A stretch of DNA of 64,000 bases from the NCBI RefSeq assembly GCF_026107645.2, contig NZ_JAPCHV010000003.1, positions 62,001 through 126,000 on the forward strand, read 5' to 3'. The stretch comes from Flavobacterium sp. MFBS3-15 (GTDB taxonomy: Bacteria; Bacteroidota; Bacteroidia; Flavobacteriales; Flavobacteriaceae). Below, piece by piece: positions 44,714 through 52,779 of the stretch (positions within the stretch are counted from its first letter, which is position 1; every line of letters starts with the position of its first letter). Position numbers and translations under genes: made by a program. Under the pieces are notes generated by a model, which worked only from the letters and a program-made list of their open reading frames with translations, was not told the origin of the DNA and did not search any database.

Positions 44714-44742
44714 ACAAAAAAACCGCCTAACAAAAGCGGTTC
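44714..44742 (-). terminator. Terminator after the secreted 141-residue gene
   Basis: Read on the minus strand, the stem aaccgc / gcggtt with loop ttttgttag is followed by TTTTTTTG. It separates the secreted gene at 44760 from the Sel1 gene. Confidence 0.7.
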
Positions 44743-44759
44743 GCCAACATCATGTATTT

Positions 44760-45185
44760 TCAGACACCCGGCACTTCCCAAATACCCTCGGCTACGCGGC
44801 GCACTACCCTTTTAATTTTAGCTCGGGTCATGGGCACTTTGTTCCAAAAGGTCAGTACGGCATCATAGCCTGTCTGTGCTTTTTCCTCTTCCGTAAGCGG
44901 GTAAGGGCTGGAGGCTATTGGCAGGGTGGTTTGCTCAATCCTGCTTTTAATGCTGTTGAAGTAATCCTGCTTGCCGCACAACCTTGACCCGGCCGAGCCG
45001 CCGAGTATCAGCACTTTCTTTCCTGTGAAGTCGAAACCTTTGCGGTCCAGTTCGCTAAAGTATTCGTTCAGGAAAGCGGCTTCCTCGTCGGTAAGCATGG
45101 GGTTGTTATCGAGCCCGCACCTGTCGGCCTGCGCAAACATGCCCATCGAAGCCATAAGCAGCAAGAGATGGAGATAATTTTTCAT
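44760..45185 (-). CDS. Secreted protein of unknown function
   Basis: This 141-residue protein has a signal peptide (MKNYLHLLLLMASMGMFAQA). The mature part starts DRCGLDNNPMLTDEEAAFLN. It contains FTGKKVLILGGSAGSRLC and a basic helix, TRAKIKRVVRRVAEGIWEVP. Two cysteines (DRC, RLC) may form a disulfide. No family recognised. Confidence 0.6.
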   Translation of the reverse strand: MKNYLHLLLLMASMGMFAQADRCGLDNNPMLTDEEAAFLNEYFSELDRKGFDFTGKKVLILGGSAGSRLCGKQDYFNSIKSRIEQTTLPIASSPYPLTEEEKAQTGYDAVLTFWNKVPMTRAKIKRVVRRVAEGIWEVPGV

Positions 45186-45247
45186 AGGTGTAGTTTTTGT
45201 GAAAAACGAAATTTTGATGGGAATAGTACATTTTAAGCGCTTTTTAA

Positions 45248-46279
45248 CTACTTAACCTTTACCCAGTCCTGATTGAAGCGGAGGTCTGCAAGTAATCCAT
45301 ATACTGCCCGTAATCCATACGTACCTTTCATCCCGTTATCGTAAATATGTTTAGTTTTACCATTGTCATACGTTATTGTAATATCGGCTATTGGCGCATC
45401 TGTATAACGCACAGAATATTGGTTCTTCAGGTTTTTGAAGTCAATATAGTTCAAAACGTTCATAAGCTGCTCAAACTCCTGGTTCTTTAAATTCGTTTTG
45501 AATGTGCCTTCAGGCTTATTAAAGTCAACATCCGAGCCCTCACTGAAATTGTAATATTCCGCAAAAAAAGTCGCCGCCCCGTCTTTATTTATGGTCATCT
45601 TAAACATTGGGCAAGTGCCAAGACATGGCCCGGCCTCATATTCAATCCTCTCAATTTTAACAGCAGCAGGCTTTTCGTTATATTCAGTAAATACACCAAA
45701 CTTCCCTGTGAGTTTTGTTTCTGTAATTTGTTTGGTGGTCGGATTTTTATAGTCCATATTTTCAGATGAGTGGATTACGAGCAATGGCTCTCTGCCTTCG
45801 TAATACCGAATTTCAGGAACATCGAAATTCCTGAAATCTTTTTGCAATTCAAAAATTTTACTGGTGTTATTTTCAAAATTCATTATCAAAAAGCAGTCAT
45901 ACGCAAGTTCATCTTCAGGACTGTCTGCTCCAAGTCTCCAACCTCCGAGTACCAGCAAATCGGAATATCCATTATTGTCAAAATCTGCTTTATAAAAACT
46001 ATTTGAAATTCCGAGTTCTTTCATTCTTAGTTTCATTATACTGTCAACCTCAGGCTTCCGGCGGCCATGTAACAGCTCTATATCCGCGACGCTGAAGTTC
46101 GAAAAATTGGTGTCAATTTTTCTCATATACTCCGAAACATCTTCGTTGGTAATCAGGCTATCAACTGCTGAAGGTGTAATGTCGGCTTTTACAAACTTTT
46201 CAGGCTGTCTGATAATTAATGCATTTTCATGTTTACAGCCAATAATTAGTAGCAAAAACGGGATGATAAAAAATCTCAT
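45248..46279 (-). CDS. DUF6438-type lipoprotein
   Basis: This 343-residue protein has a lipoprotein signal (lipobox IIGC, Cys15). A C-terminal domain contains EAGPCLGTCPMFKMTINKDG and then YDNGKTKHIYDNGMKG, the G-P-C-x-G-T-C-P pattern of the DUF6438 family. The N-terminal half has a DNNGYSDLLVLGG segment like an FG-GAP or 'DxDxxGxxD' loop. The gene is AT-richer than most of the island. Exported to the envelope. Function unknown. Confidence 0.7.
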   Translation of the reverse strand: MRFFIIPFLLLIIGCKHENALIIRQPEKFVKADITPSAVDSLITNEDVSEYMRKIDTNFSNFSVADIELLHGRRKPEVDSIMKLRMKELGISNSFYKADFDNNGYSDLLVLGGWRLGADSPEDELAYDCFLIMNFENNTSKIFELQKDFRNFDVPEIRYYEGREPLLVIHSSENMDYKNPTTKQITETKLTGKFGVFTEYNEKPAAVKIERIEYEAGPCLGTCPMFKMTINKDGAATFFAEYYNFSEGSDVDFNKPEGTFKTNLKNQEFEQLMNVLNYIDFKNLKNQYSVRYTDAPIADITITYDNGKTKHIYDNGMKGTYGLRAVYGLLADLRFNQDWVKVK

Positions 46280-46420
46280 AAGCCGGTTCGGTTGGTTTAT
46301 AGTATACTATTTAGGAGAGACCTTTATTACTTAAAGGTCGGACTTATTCAGTATTGGAGCTGAAGGTTGGGATCATGGGGGTTTAGGTTAGTTGATGGTG
46401 GAATACAGTTTATTTTCAAA

Positions 46421-47266
46421 TTACCAAAATTTAAAAAAATCTTTCTTTATAAATTTCTTGGCGGGTATTTTTATACTTGGTTGATGGCTTATTTGCTCGT
46501 GTTTGAACTGTTCGTCAATTGTTTCTATAAACCACATCGTAAAATTATTAACGAAGCCAAATTGTGTTTTGTTCGGGTCAAATGAGTTATTTACTTCCAG
46601 ATTATATAATATGTCTATTTTGGGAAGGTTTTTATGATCTATAGGAAGATACCACATAATATTGACATCATCTTTCCGATTAGAATAATTTTTAACAAGG
46701 ATATCAGCATCTTTAAAATCCTTTTCTGTGGGCTGCTTAACCTTGTTAATTCTCGTGGAAGCAATCAGGTTGTAATTATATTCTGTGCCTTTTATAGCCT
46801 CTAATACAAACGCACCTCCAAAATTTCCATTATTTAATTTAAATATCAGGCAGTCACCTTTTTCAAAAATGGGTTCACGGATTATTTTTTTCTTTCGGAC
46901 TTTAGGCTTTGTGCGTTCAGTCTGGATTTGAGCTAAGAATTTATCCAAATGTTCTCTTCTCTTTTTTAATGTTTTTATGTCGGCTCCCAATTCCTTCCAT
47001 ATGAGTATATCGGCATCAGCATCAATAATTTCTTTAATGCGGTTTAAAATCTGCGGGTCAAGCTGCTTACACTCCCATTGGCATTTGGCGATTGCTAACC
47101 AAAAATTATTTGCATCTTCAGGAATATTGAGTGTTTCCTGATTTTGATCTATGAGTTGTTGCGTGATCTCCGGAACTTCAAAGCCATCATTATATAGTGT
47201 GAAGAAATCATAATATGTATCAGCGAAAGTGTCGTTAGATGATATTGCGGTACCCCAGGTTCCCAT
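46421..47266 (-). CDS. DUF4259-like protein at the right edge of the island
   Basis: This 281-residue protein begins MGTWGTAISSNDTFADTYYD, the M-G-x-W-G-x-x-x-x-x-x-D-x-A/x-D opening of DUF4259-like proteins. These commonly open with G-x-W, a hallmark also of some immunity families. A linker with the Lys-rich stretch KPKVRKKKIIREP joins a C-terminal beta region starting IFEKGDCLIFKLNNGNF. Cytoplasmic. Clearly AT-richer than the rest of the island, suggesting a separate origin. Followed by about 140 bases with no gene. Confidence 0.6.
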   Translation of the reverse strand: MGTWGTAISSNDTFADTYYDFFTLYNDGFEVPEITQQLIDQNQETLNIPEDANNFWLAIAKCQWECKQLDPQILNRIKEIIDADADILIWKELGADIKTLKKRREHLDKFLAQIQTERTKPKVRKKKIIREPIFEKGDCLIFKLNNGNFGGAFVLEAIKGTEYNYNLIASTRINKVKQPTEKDFKDADILVKNYSNRKDDVNIMWYLPIDHKNLPKIDILYNLEVNNSFDPNKTQFGFVNNFTMWFIETIDEQFKHEQISHQPSIKIPAKKFIKKDFFKFW

Positions 47267-47306
47267 TGATTATTTTTTAATCTCAAACATAATAAATTTC
47301 CCCAAA

Positions 47307-47342
47307 CAAAAAAACCGCCCTTACATCAGTAAAGGCGGTTTG
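47307..47342 (-). terminator. Terminator of rng
   Basis: Read on the minus strand, the stem aaccgccttta / with partner gggcggtt around loop ctgatgtaa is followed by TTTTTTTG. It lies four bases after the rng stop. Confidence 0.8.
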
Positions 47343-47345
47343 TTG

Positions 47346-48902
47346 TTATTCTGCGATAGCGTTTCCTTTGCTATCAAAAAAGTGGTATTCTAAATACGTG
47401 TAAGCGTCACGTGGTATGACTTTCACCCATTTCTTATGCTCAAAAAACCATTTTGAGCGAATGGATGGAAATCCTTTTGTTAGGTAAGCGGCCACAAAAG
47501 GGTGCGCGTTGAGCACAATTTTCTTGTGTGACTTCATAATTCTTTCAAGGTCGGCCGTAATGCGGTCTATCACCAGTATCGGCGCCTCTATTTCCCCGCC
47601 TGTGGCATTGGGGTTTTCTTCGCGCGTCTTGATGTTCACCTCGGGCCTTACCCGTTGACGAGTGATCTGGATGAGCCCAAATTTACTCGGAGGCAGGATC
47701 TTGTGTTTTGCTTTATCGTCGCTCATTTCCTCACGTAGGAAGTCGAAGAGCTTTTTGCGGTTATCGGGGTTGGACATGTCTATGAAGTCCACCACGATAA
47801 TTCCGCCCATGTCCCTGAGCCGCAGCTGGCGCGCAATCTCTGCGGCAGCGATCATATTGACTTCAAGGGCGGTATCTTCCTGGCTAAGGGCCTTGTTCGA
47901 GCGGTTGCCGCTGTTCACGTCGATGACGTGCAGTGCTTCCGTGTGCTCAATGATAAGGTATGCGCCTTTGCTCATGGATACCGTTTTACCGAACGAGGTC
48001 TTGATCTGCCTTTCGATGTTGTATTTCTCGAAGAGCGGCAGGTCCCTGTTCTGGTAGTACTTAACGATATTCGCTTTTTGGGGAGCTATCTCCTGCAGAT
48101 AGTCCTTAGTTTGGTAAAAGAGGTCCTCGTCGTCCACATAAATGCCCGTAAATGTGTCGTTGAACACGTCGCGCAGTATCGAGGAAGCCTTGTTGACTTC
48201 CCCCAAAACCTTGCTTGGGTGGTGGGCGCTCGGGAGGCGTTTGCACATTCCTGTCCATTTGTCCAGAAGGTTCTGCAAATCGCGGTCCAGCTCTGCTACC
48301 TTTTTTCCTTCGGCTACCGTTCGCACGATAACGCCGAAACCTTTTGGCCTGATAGACTGCACGAGGCGTTTCAGGCGGTCCTTTTCTTCTTTGGACTCTA
48401 TCTTCTGTGAGATGGAAATCCTGTCGGAGAACGGCACCAGCACCACATAACGGCCGGCCAGCGAAAGCTCGGAGCTTATCCTTGGGCCTTTGGTCGATAT
48501 GGGTTCCTTGACTACCTGTACAAGAACGGATTGGTTGGCGCTCAGCACATCGGCTATGGCCCCGTCTTTGTTGATCTCTTTTTCAAACGAAAAGTTCTTA
48601 AGGGAATAATCTTTTAATTTACCTGCGCTTACAAGTTTCATGAATTTCAGCAGGGAAGGGAGGTTGGGCCCGAGGTCGTGGTAATGCAGGAATGCATCCT
48701 TCTCGAAGCCTACGTTGACAAAGGCGGCATTGAGGCCGGCGACAGGCTTGCGTATCTTGGCGATGAAAATATCACCTACGGAGAACTTGTCCTTGTCTTC
48801 CTTTTCCTTGTGCAATTCAATTAGTTTTCCATCTTTTAATAAGGCAAAATCTACTGCGTCAGAACCAGATCGAATGATTAATTCTTTATTCACACTGTAC
48901 AT
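47346..48902 (-). CDS. rng: Ribonuclease G/E family endoribonuclease
   Basis: This 518-residue enzyme (from ATG 48902, MYSVNKELIIRS) processes and degrades RNA in the cytoplasm, as RNase G does for 16S rRNA 5' ends. An S1-like RNA-binding region (about 35-130) with FSVGDIFIAKIRKPVAGLNA and AFVNVGFEKDAFLHYHDLG precedes the catalytic domain with its metal ligands in HVIDVNSGN and GGIIVVDFIDM. The long non-catalytic tail of RNase E is absent. An in-frame ATG at 48974 would add 24 residues read from a repeat and is rejected. Confidence 0.93.
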   Translation of the reverse strand: MYSVNKELIIRSGSDAVDFALLKDGKLIELHKEKEDKDKFSVGDIFIAKIRKPVAGLNAAFVNVGFEKDAFLHYHDLGPNLPSLLKFMKLVSAGKLKDYSLKNFSFEKEINKDGAIADVLSANQSVLVQVVKEPISTKGPRISSELSLAGRYVVLVPFSDRISISQKIESKEEKDRLKRLVQSIRPKGFGVIVRTVAEGKKVAELDRDLQNLLDKWTGMCKRLPSAHHPSKVLGEVNKASSILRDVFNDTFTGIYVDDEDLFYQTKDYLQEIAPQKANIVKYYQNRDLPLFEKYNIERQIKTSFGKTVSMSKGAYLIIEHTEALHVIDVNSGNRSNKALSQEDTALEVNMIAAAEIARQLRLRDMGGIIVVDFIDMSNPDNRKKLFDFLREEMSDDKAKHKILPPSKFGLIQITRQRVRPEVNIKTREENPNATGGEIEAPILVIDRITADLERIMKSHKKIVLNAHPFVAAYLTKGFPSIRSKWFFEHKKWVKVIPRDAYTYLEYHFFDSKGNAIAE

Positions 48903-49084
48903 TTTTATCCGCAATTTGGTTGTCGGTTGCCGGTTGTTGGTTGTCGGCAAGATCCGGCAACTATCAACTGTCAACCATCAACTTTTTCATCGGATGGATT
49001 AAACAAAATTTAAACAGGTATTTTGTGTACCCGGAGATTACAGTTTCCAGTCGCAGTCTCAGTGTTAAGTGCAGGAGTGCAGCT

Positions 49085-49117
49085 CAATCTGAAATCTAAA
49101 ATCTAAAATCTGAAATC
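49085..49117. repeat. ATCTGAAATC-type repeat upstream of rng
   Basis: The sequence caatctgaaatctaaaatct followed by aaaatctgaaatc continues an agctcaatct leader, as at 53520. The neighbouring 48915-48985 stretch (ttggttgtcggttgccgg, ggcaactatcaactgtcaac) is a second type of short direct repeats in the same spacer. Confidence 0.65.
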
Positions 49118-49139
49118 CTGTTTTCAATGAACGTTTTTG

Positions 49140-49178
49140 AAAAAAGAAAAAGTAGTATTACACTACTTTTTCTTCTTG
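49140..49178 (-). terminator. Terminator overlapping the end of the tiny basic gene
   Basis: On the minus strand, gaaaaagtagt pairs with actactttttc around tgta and is followed by TTTTTTC. The TAG stop of the conserved frame (49164-49166) lies within the stem, showing where the intact gene should end. Confidence 0.75.
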
Positions 49179-49255
49179 TGACGGTTAGCTCTCGCTCTTT
49201 TTTTACGTTTGTGAGTAGCTACCTTATGTCTTTTTCTTTTTTTACCACTTGGCAT
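49164..49255 (-). pseudogene. Conserved tiny basic protein, frameshifted in a poly-A run
   Basis: From ATG 49255 it reads MPSGKKRKRHKVATHKRKK. At the run of six A residues (about 49199-49204 on the minus strand) the frame then becomes ERELTVTRRKSS and runs on past the terminator. In the neighbouring frame the continuation is RARANRHKKKK with TAG at 49164, which matches what I recall of a very short, highly basic protein conserved across Bacteroidota. One extra A would restore it, giving 93 instead of 92 bases. The highly basic composition suggests an RNA- or ribosome-bound protein. Either a homopolymer sequencing error or a real frameshift explains the break. Confidence 0.65.
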
Positions 49256-49284
49256 AATGTCGAAGGGTTAGGGTGGTTAATAAA

Positions 49285-49581
49285 TTAGTTTACTTTTGCT
49301 TCAGTATTGGTTTTTACACCGTCAACAAATACTTTAGCTGGCTTGAACGCCGGGATATTGTGTGCAGGGATCTTGATTGTAGTGTTCTTAGATATGTTCC
49401 TGCCCGTTTTTTCAGCACGTGTTTTGATTATAAAGCTTCCGAAGCCCCTTAGGTATACGTTATCACCTGTCTCAAGGGAATTTTTAACTTCCTCCATAAA
49501 AGACTCAACTGTTGCCTGTACATCTCCTTTTTCTAGTCCTAGTTTTTCGGAAATTTTCGCTACGATGTCTGCTTTCGTCAT
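49285..49581 (-). CDS. hup: HU-family DNA-binding protein
   Basis: This 98-residue histone-like protein bends and compacts DNA. It shows the N-terminal MTKADIVAKISEKLGLEKGD, the FMEEVKNSLETGDNVYLRGF helix-turn segment, and the arm region GRNISKNTTIKIPAHNIPAF then KPAK. The short acidic end (TNTEAKVN) is unremarkable. A TAnnTTTG promoter lies upstream at 49624-49631 (minus strand). The tiny basic gene follows and may share its transcript up to the terminator at 49140-49178. Confidence 0.95.
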   Translation of the reverse strand: MTKADIVAKISEKLGLEKGDVQATVESFMEEVKNSLETGDNVYLRGFGSFIIKTRAEKTGRNISKNTTIKIPAHNIPAFKPAKVFVDGVKTNTEAKVN

Positions 49582-49623
49582 TTTCTATAAAATTTTAATA
49601 AGTGTGTATTTTTTTTGAGTGTG

Positions 49624-49631
49624 CAAATATA
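49624..49631 (-). promoter_or_regulatory. Predicted promoter of hup
   Basis: On the minus strand TATATTTG fits TAnnTTTG. About 20 bases further upstream there is ccTTGaa as a possible -33 element. The hup ATG is about 43 bases downstream. The region is very AT-rich. Confidence 0.5.
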
Positions 49632-49689
49632 AGAATTAAAAAAACAAATATTCAAGGTTAATCGATTAAAATTTAATAACATAAACATT

Positions 49690-49697
49690 TACTTTTG
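49690..49697 (+). promoter_or_regulatory. Predicted promoter of mutY
   Basis: TACTTTTG fits TAnnTTTG and ends 14 bases before the mutY ATG at 49712, giving a very short leader. Confidence 0.5.
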
Positions 49698-49711
49698 CAA
49701 ACACTACAGTA

Positions 49712-50842
49712 ATGATGGGGTTTTCTAAGTCTTTAATTCAATGGTATTTACAAAACAAGCGTGATTTGCCCTGGCGCAAAACCACCGATCCGTACCGTAT
49801 ATGGCTCTCGGAAATCATGCTTCAGCAAACGCGCGTGGCGCAGGGAACGCCCTATTTTGTAAAGTTTACCGAAGCGTTTCCCACCGTCCACGACATGGCC
49901 TCCGCTCCCGAAGAGCACATTCTCAAGCTGTGGCAGGGACTGGGCTATTATTCACGGGCGCGCAACCTGCATGCTACGGCCAGGCAGGTAGCCTTCGAAA
50001 TGGGCGGCACCTTCCCCAATAGCTATGCAGGCCTGCTGAAACTGAAAGGCGTGGGCGACTATACCGCTGCTGCCATCGCCTCCATATCCTACGGTGAACC
50101 GGTGCCTGTGGTCGACGGGAATGTTTACCGTGTGCTGGCCCGCTATTTCGGCATTCAAACCGACATCTCCTCATCGGGTGCGAAAAAGCAATTCACCGAA
50201 GTCGCTGCGTCGTTGCTTCCGAAGGATGATGCCGCCACCTTCAACCAGGCGATGATGGAATTCGGTGCCCTCCAATGCGTGCCAAAGAATCCCGATTGCA
50301 GCGTGTGCATCTTTAATAAGGAATGTGCCGCCTTCCTTACCGGCCGCGTAAGCATGCTTCCCGTAAAGCTGAAAAAAACAAAAGTGACCGACAGGTTTTT
50401 TAATTACCTTATTGTAAAAGATGCTGCCGGACACACTATAGTAAACAAGCGCACCGCCAAAGGCATCTGGCATAATCTGTATGAATTTCCGCTGATTGAG
50501 ACGGAAAAAGAGGTTTCTGTTGATGAAATGAGTATGATTATCGGACGATATTTTGCCGATGAAAAACCACCCCGCCCTTCGGGCGCCTCCCGCCATGGCG
50601 GGACAGGCTCTCCAGAGGAGGGGAAGGCATCTCCTGCCCAGGTAGCTTTTGCGCCGAAAAGCATCACGCTGCTTCATCCTGAACGCATATTGCATAAACT
50701 GTCGCACCAGCACCTAAGTATTCGTTTTTGGGAGGTGGAATTCGGTAATGTACTGTCAAATGCAATTTCTATAGAAGAAGCGATGAAGTACCCATTCCCA
50801 ATCGTCATCCATAATTTTATGGAGAAGCATTGGAGAGTTTAG
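49712..50842 (+). CDS. mutY: A/G-specific adenine glycosylase MutY with repeat-derived insertion
   Basis: This 376-residue enzyme removes adenine mispaired with 8-oxoguanine. The helix-hairpin-helix catalytic domain contains LSEIMLQQTRV (catalytic Glu) and LKGVGDYTAAAIASISYGEP and VPVVDGNVYRVLARYF (catalytic Asp). The [4Fe-4S] ligands are C-x6-C-x2-C-x5-C in CVPKNPDCSVCIFNKEC. The C-terminal MutT-like 8-oxoG-sensing domain follows. Between them, residues about 285-310 (PPRPSGASRHGGTGSPEEGK) are encoded by a GC-rich palindromic repeat, in frame, in a linker loop. The TAnnTTTG element sits directly upstream. The enzyme is probably active. Confidence 0.95.
   Translation: MMGFSKSLIQWYLQNKRDLPWRKTTDPYRIWLSEIMLQQTRVAQGTPYFVKFTEAFPTVHDMASAPEEHILKLWQGLGYYSRARNLHATARQVAFEMGGTFPNSYAGLLKLKGVGDYTAAAIASISYGEPVPVVDGNVYRVLARYFGIQTDISSSGAKKQFTEVAASLLPKDDAATFNQAMMEFGALQCVPKNPDCSVCIFNKECAAFLTGRVSMLPVKLKKTKVTDRFFNYLIVKDAAGHTIVNKRTAKGIWHNLYEFPLIETEKEVSVDEMSMIIGRYFADEKPPRPSGASRHGGTGSPEEGKASPAQVAFAPKSITLLHPERILHKLSHQHLSIRFWEVEFGNVLSNAISIEEAMKYPFPIVIHNFMEKHWRV
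50565..50625 (+). repeat. GC-rich palindromic repeat inside mutY
   Basis: The element starts accaccccgccc. It contains the hairpin cgcccttcgggcg (50573-50585) and the perfect palindrome cccgccatggcggg (50589-50602), then cctctccagaggaggggaag-like sequence. Related copies: intergenic at 13812, and at 58987 inside the TonB receptor gene (tcccgcagtggcggga). Confidence 0.75.
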
Positions 50843-51001
50843 GTAATGAGCGATGGTATCTTCCAGCCTGCACCATTACTGCCATGGTAGAGATGTTGCA
50901 GTTCAAAGTCTGTACTGTAATAAATGTCAGGATTTACGTAGTTCATAGTTCGGTTATGTGAAATTTTTACATAACGCAATCAAAAAATCAGGTTTATATA
51001 G

Positions 51002-51009
51002 TATATTTG
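51002..51009 (+). promoter_or_regulatory. Predicted promoter of ssb-gldE-gldD
   Basis: TATATTTG fits TAnnTTTG, 21 bases before the ssb ATG. A -33 TTTG is not clearly visible. The spacer 50843-51029 otherwise holds nothing recognisable. Confidence 0.45.
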
Positions 51010-51029
51010 AGTGAACAAACACCAGGGCT

Positions 51030-51473
51030 ATGAACGGAACACTTAATAAAGTCCTGCTGATAGGGCATTTGGGCGACGATGTAAAAATCCACTATTTTGA
51101 GGGGGGCAACTGCATTGGGCGTTTCCCATTGGCAACCAATGAGGTATACATCAACAAGCAAACCAACGAAAAAATCACTTCGACAGAGTGGCATAATCTA
51201 GTGGTACGCAACAAAGCAGCCGAGATTTGCGAGAAATACCTGAGCAAGGGTGATAAAATCTATGTGGAGGGCCGCATCAAGTCGCGCCAGTGGCAGGCGG
51301 AAGACGGTACCACCAAATATACCACTGAGATCCAGGTTACCGAGTTCACGTTCCTTACTACCAAAAAAGAGCTTGACCACAACAGGCAGCCATTCTCTGT
51401 AGCGGCCGAGCCTTCCAAGCCGAACTATGATATACAGAACCTGCCGGCGCCTGATACGGACCTGCCGTTTTGA
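51030..51473 (+). CDS. ssb: Single-stranded DNA-binding protein
   Basis: This 147-residue SSB has an N-terminal OB fold (MNGTLNKVLLIGHLGDDVKI, VYVEGRIKSRQWQAEDGT-type strand at IYVEGRIKSRQW). The disordered tail ends in APDTDLPF, whose acidic DLPF end recruits replication and repair proteins. SSB protects ssDNA in replication and repair. It lies between mutY and gldE, the standard flavobacterial order, and probably forms an operon with gldE and gldD. Confidence 0.95.
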   Translation: MNGTLNKVLLIGHLGDDVKIHYFEGGNCIGRFPLATNEVYINKQTNEKITSTEWHNLVVRNKAAEICEKYLSKGDKIYVEGRIKSRQWQAEDGTTKYTTEIQVTEFTFLTTKKELDHNRQPFSVAAEPSKPNYDIQNLPAPDTDLPF

Positions 51474-51495
51474 TGTTTAACCAATACCCCTCATT

Positions 51496-52779
51496 TTGGA
51501 TCCCGACCCCTCGAGTTTCAGTACGATAGATTATAACCTTATACTGGGTTTTGCAGGAATAGCCATCCTGCTGTTTTTTTCCGCTGTCCTTTCGGGTACA
51601 GAAACAGCCTTCTTTTCGCTTACATTGCAGGATATCGAAAAGATACGGGTAAAGAGCCCAAAAAAAGGAAAAATAATCTCGGCTCTGCTCGAGAGGCCCA
51701 AAAAACTGCTGGCTACCCTTACCATTGCCAATACCTTTGTCAATATTTCCATCATCATCTTTTTTTTCAGGCTGGATGCTTTTTCCGCAATCCACCTTCC
51801 ATGGCTTCGCTTCATAGTAGAAGTTGCTGTGATAGCCTTACTGGTGCTCCTCTTCGGGGAGGTGGTGCCAAAGGTGTATGCTGTGCGCAATAACAGGCGG
51901 TTGTCTAAACGGGTTGCAATGCCTTTGCAACTGTTAAGCAGGATATTATCTCCGCTCAGCATCCCCATGAGGGAAATTACGCTGAAGCTGCAGGCGCGCA
52001 TTGGGGGGCAGCGAAACGATTTGTCGGTCGACAGGCTCTCCCAGGCGTTGGAACTGACAGATTACGGTGATGCATCGGCAGAGGAGCACAAACTGCTGGA
52101 GGGCATCGTCGCTTTTGGCAGTACCGAGGTCACCCAGGTAATGACTCCGCGCATCGATGTATTTGCGCTGGATATTGAAATCCCTTTTGTCGAAGCGCTC
52201 CCGAATATTGTAAGCATGGGCTATTCGCGCATTCCGGTTTACAGGGGCAATATTGACCGTATAGAGGGCGTTTTGTTTACCAAAGACCTGCTACCCCACA
52301 TCGACAGCCAGGATTTTGAATGGCAGGGTATCATCCGCGAGCCTTTTTTTGTCCCGGAGAATAAAAAGCTGGACGACCTGCTGAGGGAATTCCAGGGTAT
52401 GAAGAACCACCTCGCCATAGTAGTGGATGAGTATGGCGACACCTCCGGCATCATCTCACTCGAAGACATACTGGAGGAGATCGTGGGTGATATCAGCGAT
52501 GAGTTTGACGATGAGGACATCATATTCTCAAAAATAGATGACAGGACTTACCTATTTGACGGGAAGATATTGCTAAAGGACTTTTATCGTATCTGTAATG
52601 TGGAGGAGGAAGATTTTGAAGCGGAAAGAGGAGAGGCAGAAACACTGGCGGGACTCCTGCTGGAGCTGTCGGGCAATTTTCCGGAAAAAGGCGAGAAAAT
52701 TAAATTTAAGGGTAATATATTTACCGTCGAAATGGTCGACAGGACAAGGATTAAACAAATTAAGGTAACGCTTTCATGA
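51496..52779 (+). CDS. gldE: Gliding motility-associated protein GldE
   Basis: This is a 427-residue inner-membrane protein of the CNNM/CorC type. It has four hydrophobic segments in the first 150 residues (ILGFAGIAILLFFSAVLSGT and following), two CBS domains (MTPRIDVFALDIEIPFVEAL to VVDEYGDTSGIISLEDILEE) and the CorC/HlyC-type C-terminal domain (GEKIKFKGNIFTVEMVDRTR). The start codon is TTG at 51496; no in-frame ATG lies just upstream. GldE was shown in F. johnsoniae to support gliding with GldD, perhaps as an ion transporter. It overlaps gldD by four bases. Confidence 0.9.
   Translation: MDPDPSSFSTIDYNLILGFAGIAILLFFSAVLSGTETAFFSLTLQDIEKIRVKSPKKGKIISALLERPKKLLATLTIANTFVNISIIIFFFRLDAFSAIHLPWLRFIVEVAVIALLVLLFGEVVPKVYAVRNNRRLSKRVAMPLQLLSRILSPLSIPMREITLKLQARIGGQRNDLSVDRLSQALELTDYGDASAEEHKLLEGIVAFGSTEVTQVMTPRIDVFALDIEIPFVEALPNIVSMGYSRIPVYRGNIDRIEGVLFTKDLLPHIDSQDFEWQGIIREPFFVPENKKLDDLLREFQGMKNHLAIVVDEYGDTSGIISLEDILEEIVGDISDEFDDEDIIFSKIDDRTYLFDGKILLKDFYRICNVEEEDFEAERGEAETLAGLLLELSGNFPEKGEKIKFKGNIFTVEMVDRTRIKQIKVTLS

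Noticed and set aside
48902..48974. 24-residue N-terminal extension of rng
   Set aside because: It is encoded by a short direct-repeat block and precedes the family-typical start MYSVNKELIIRS.
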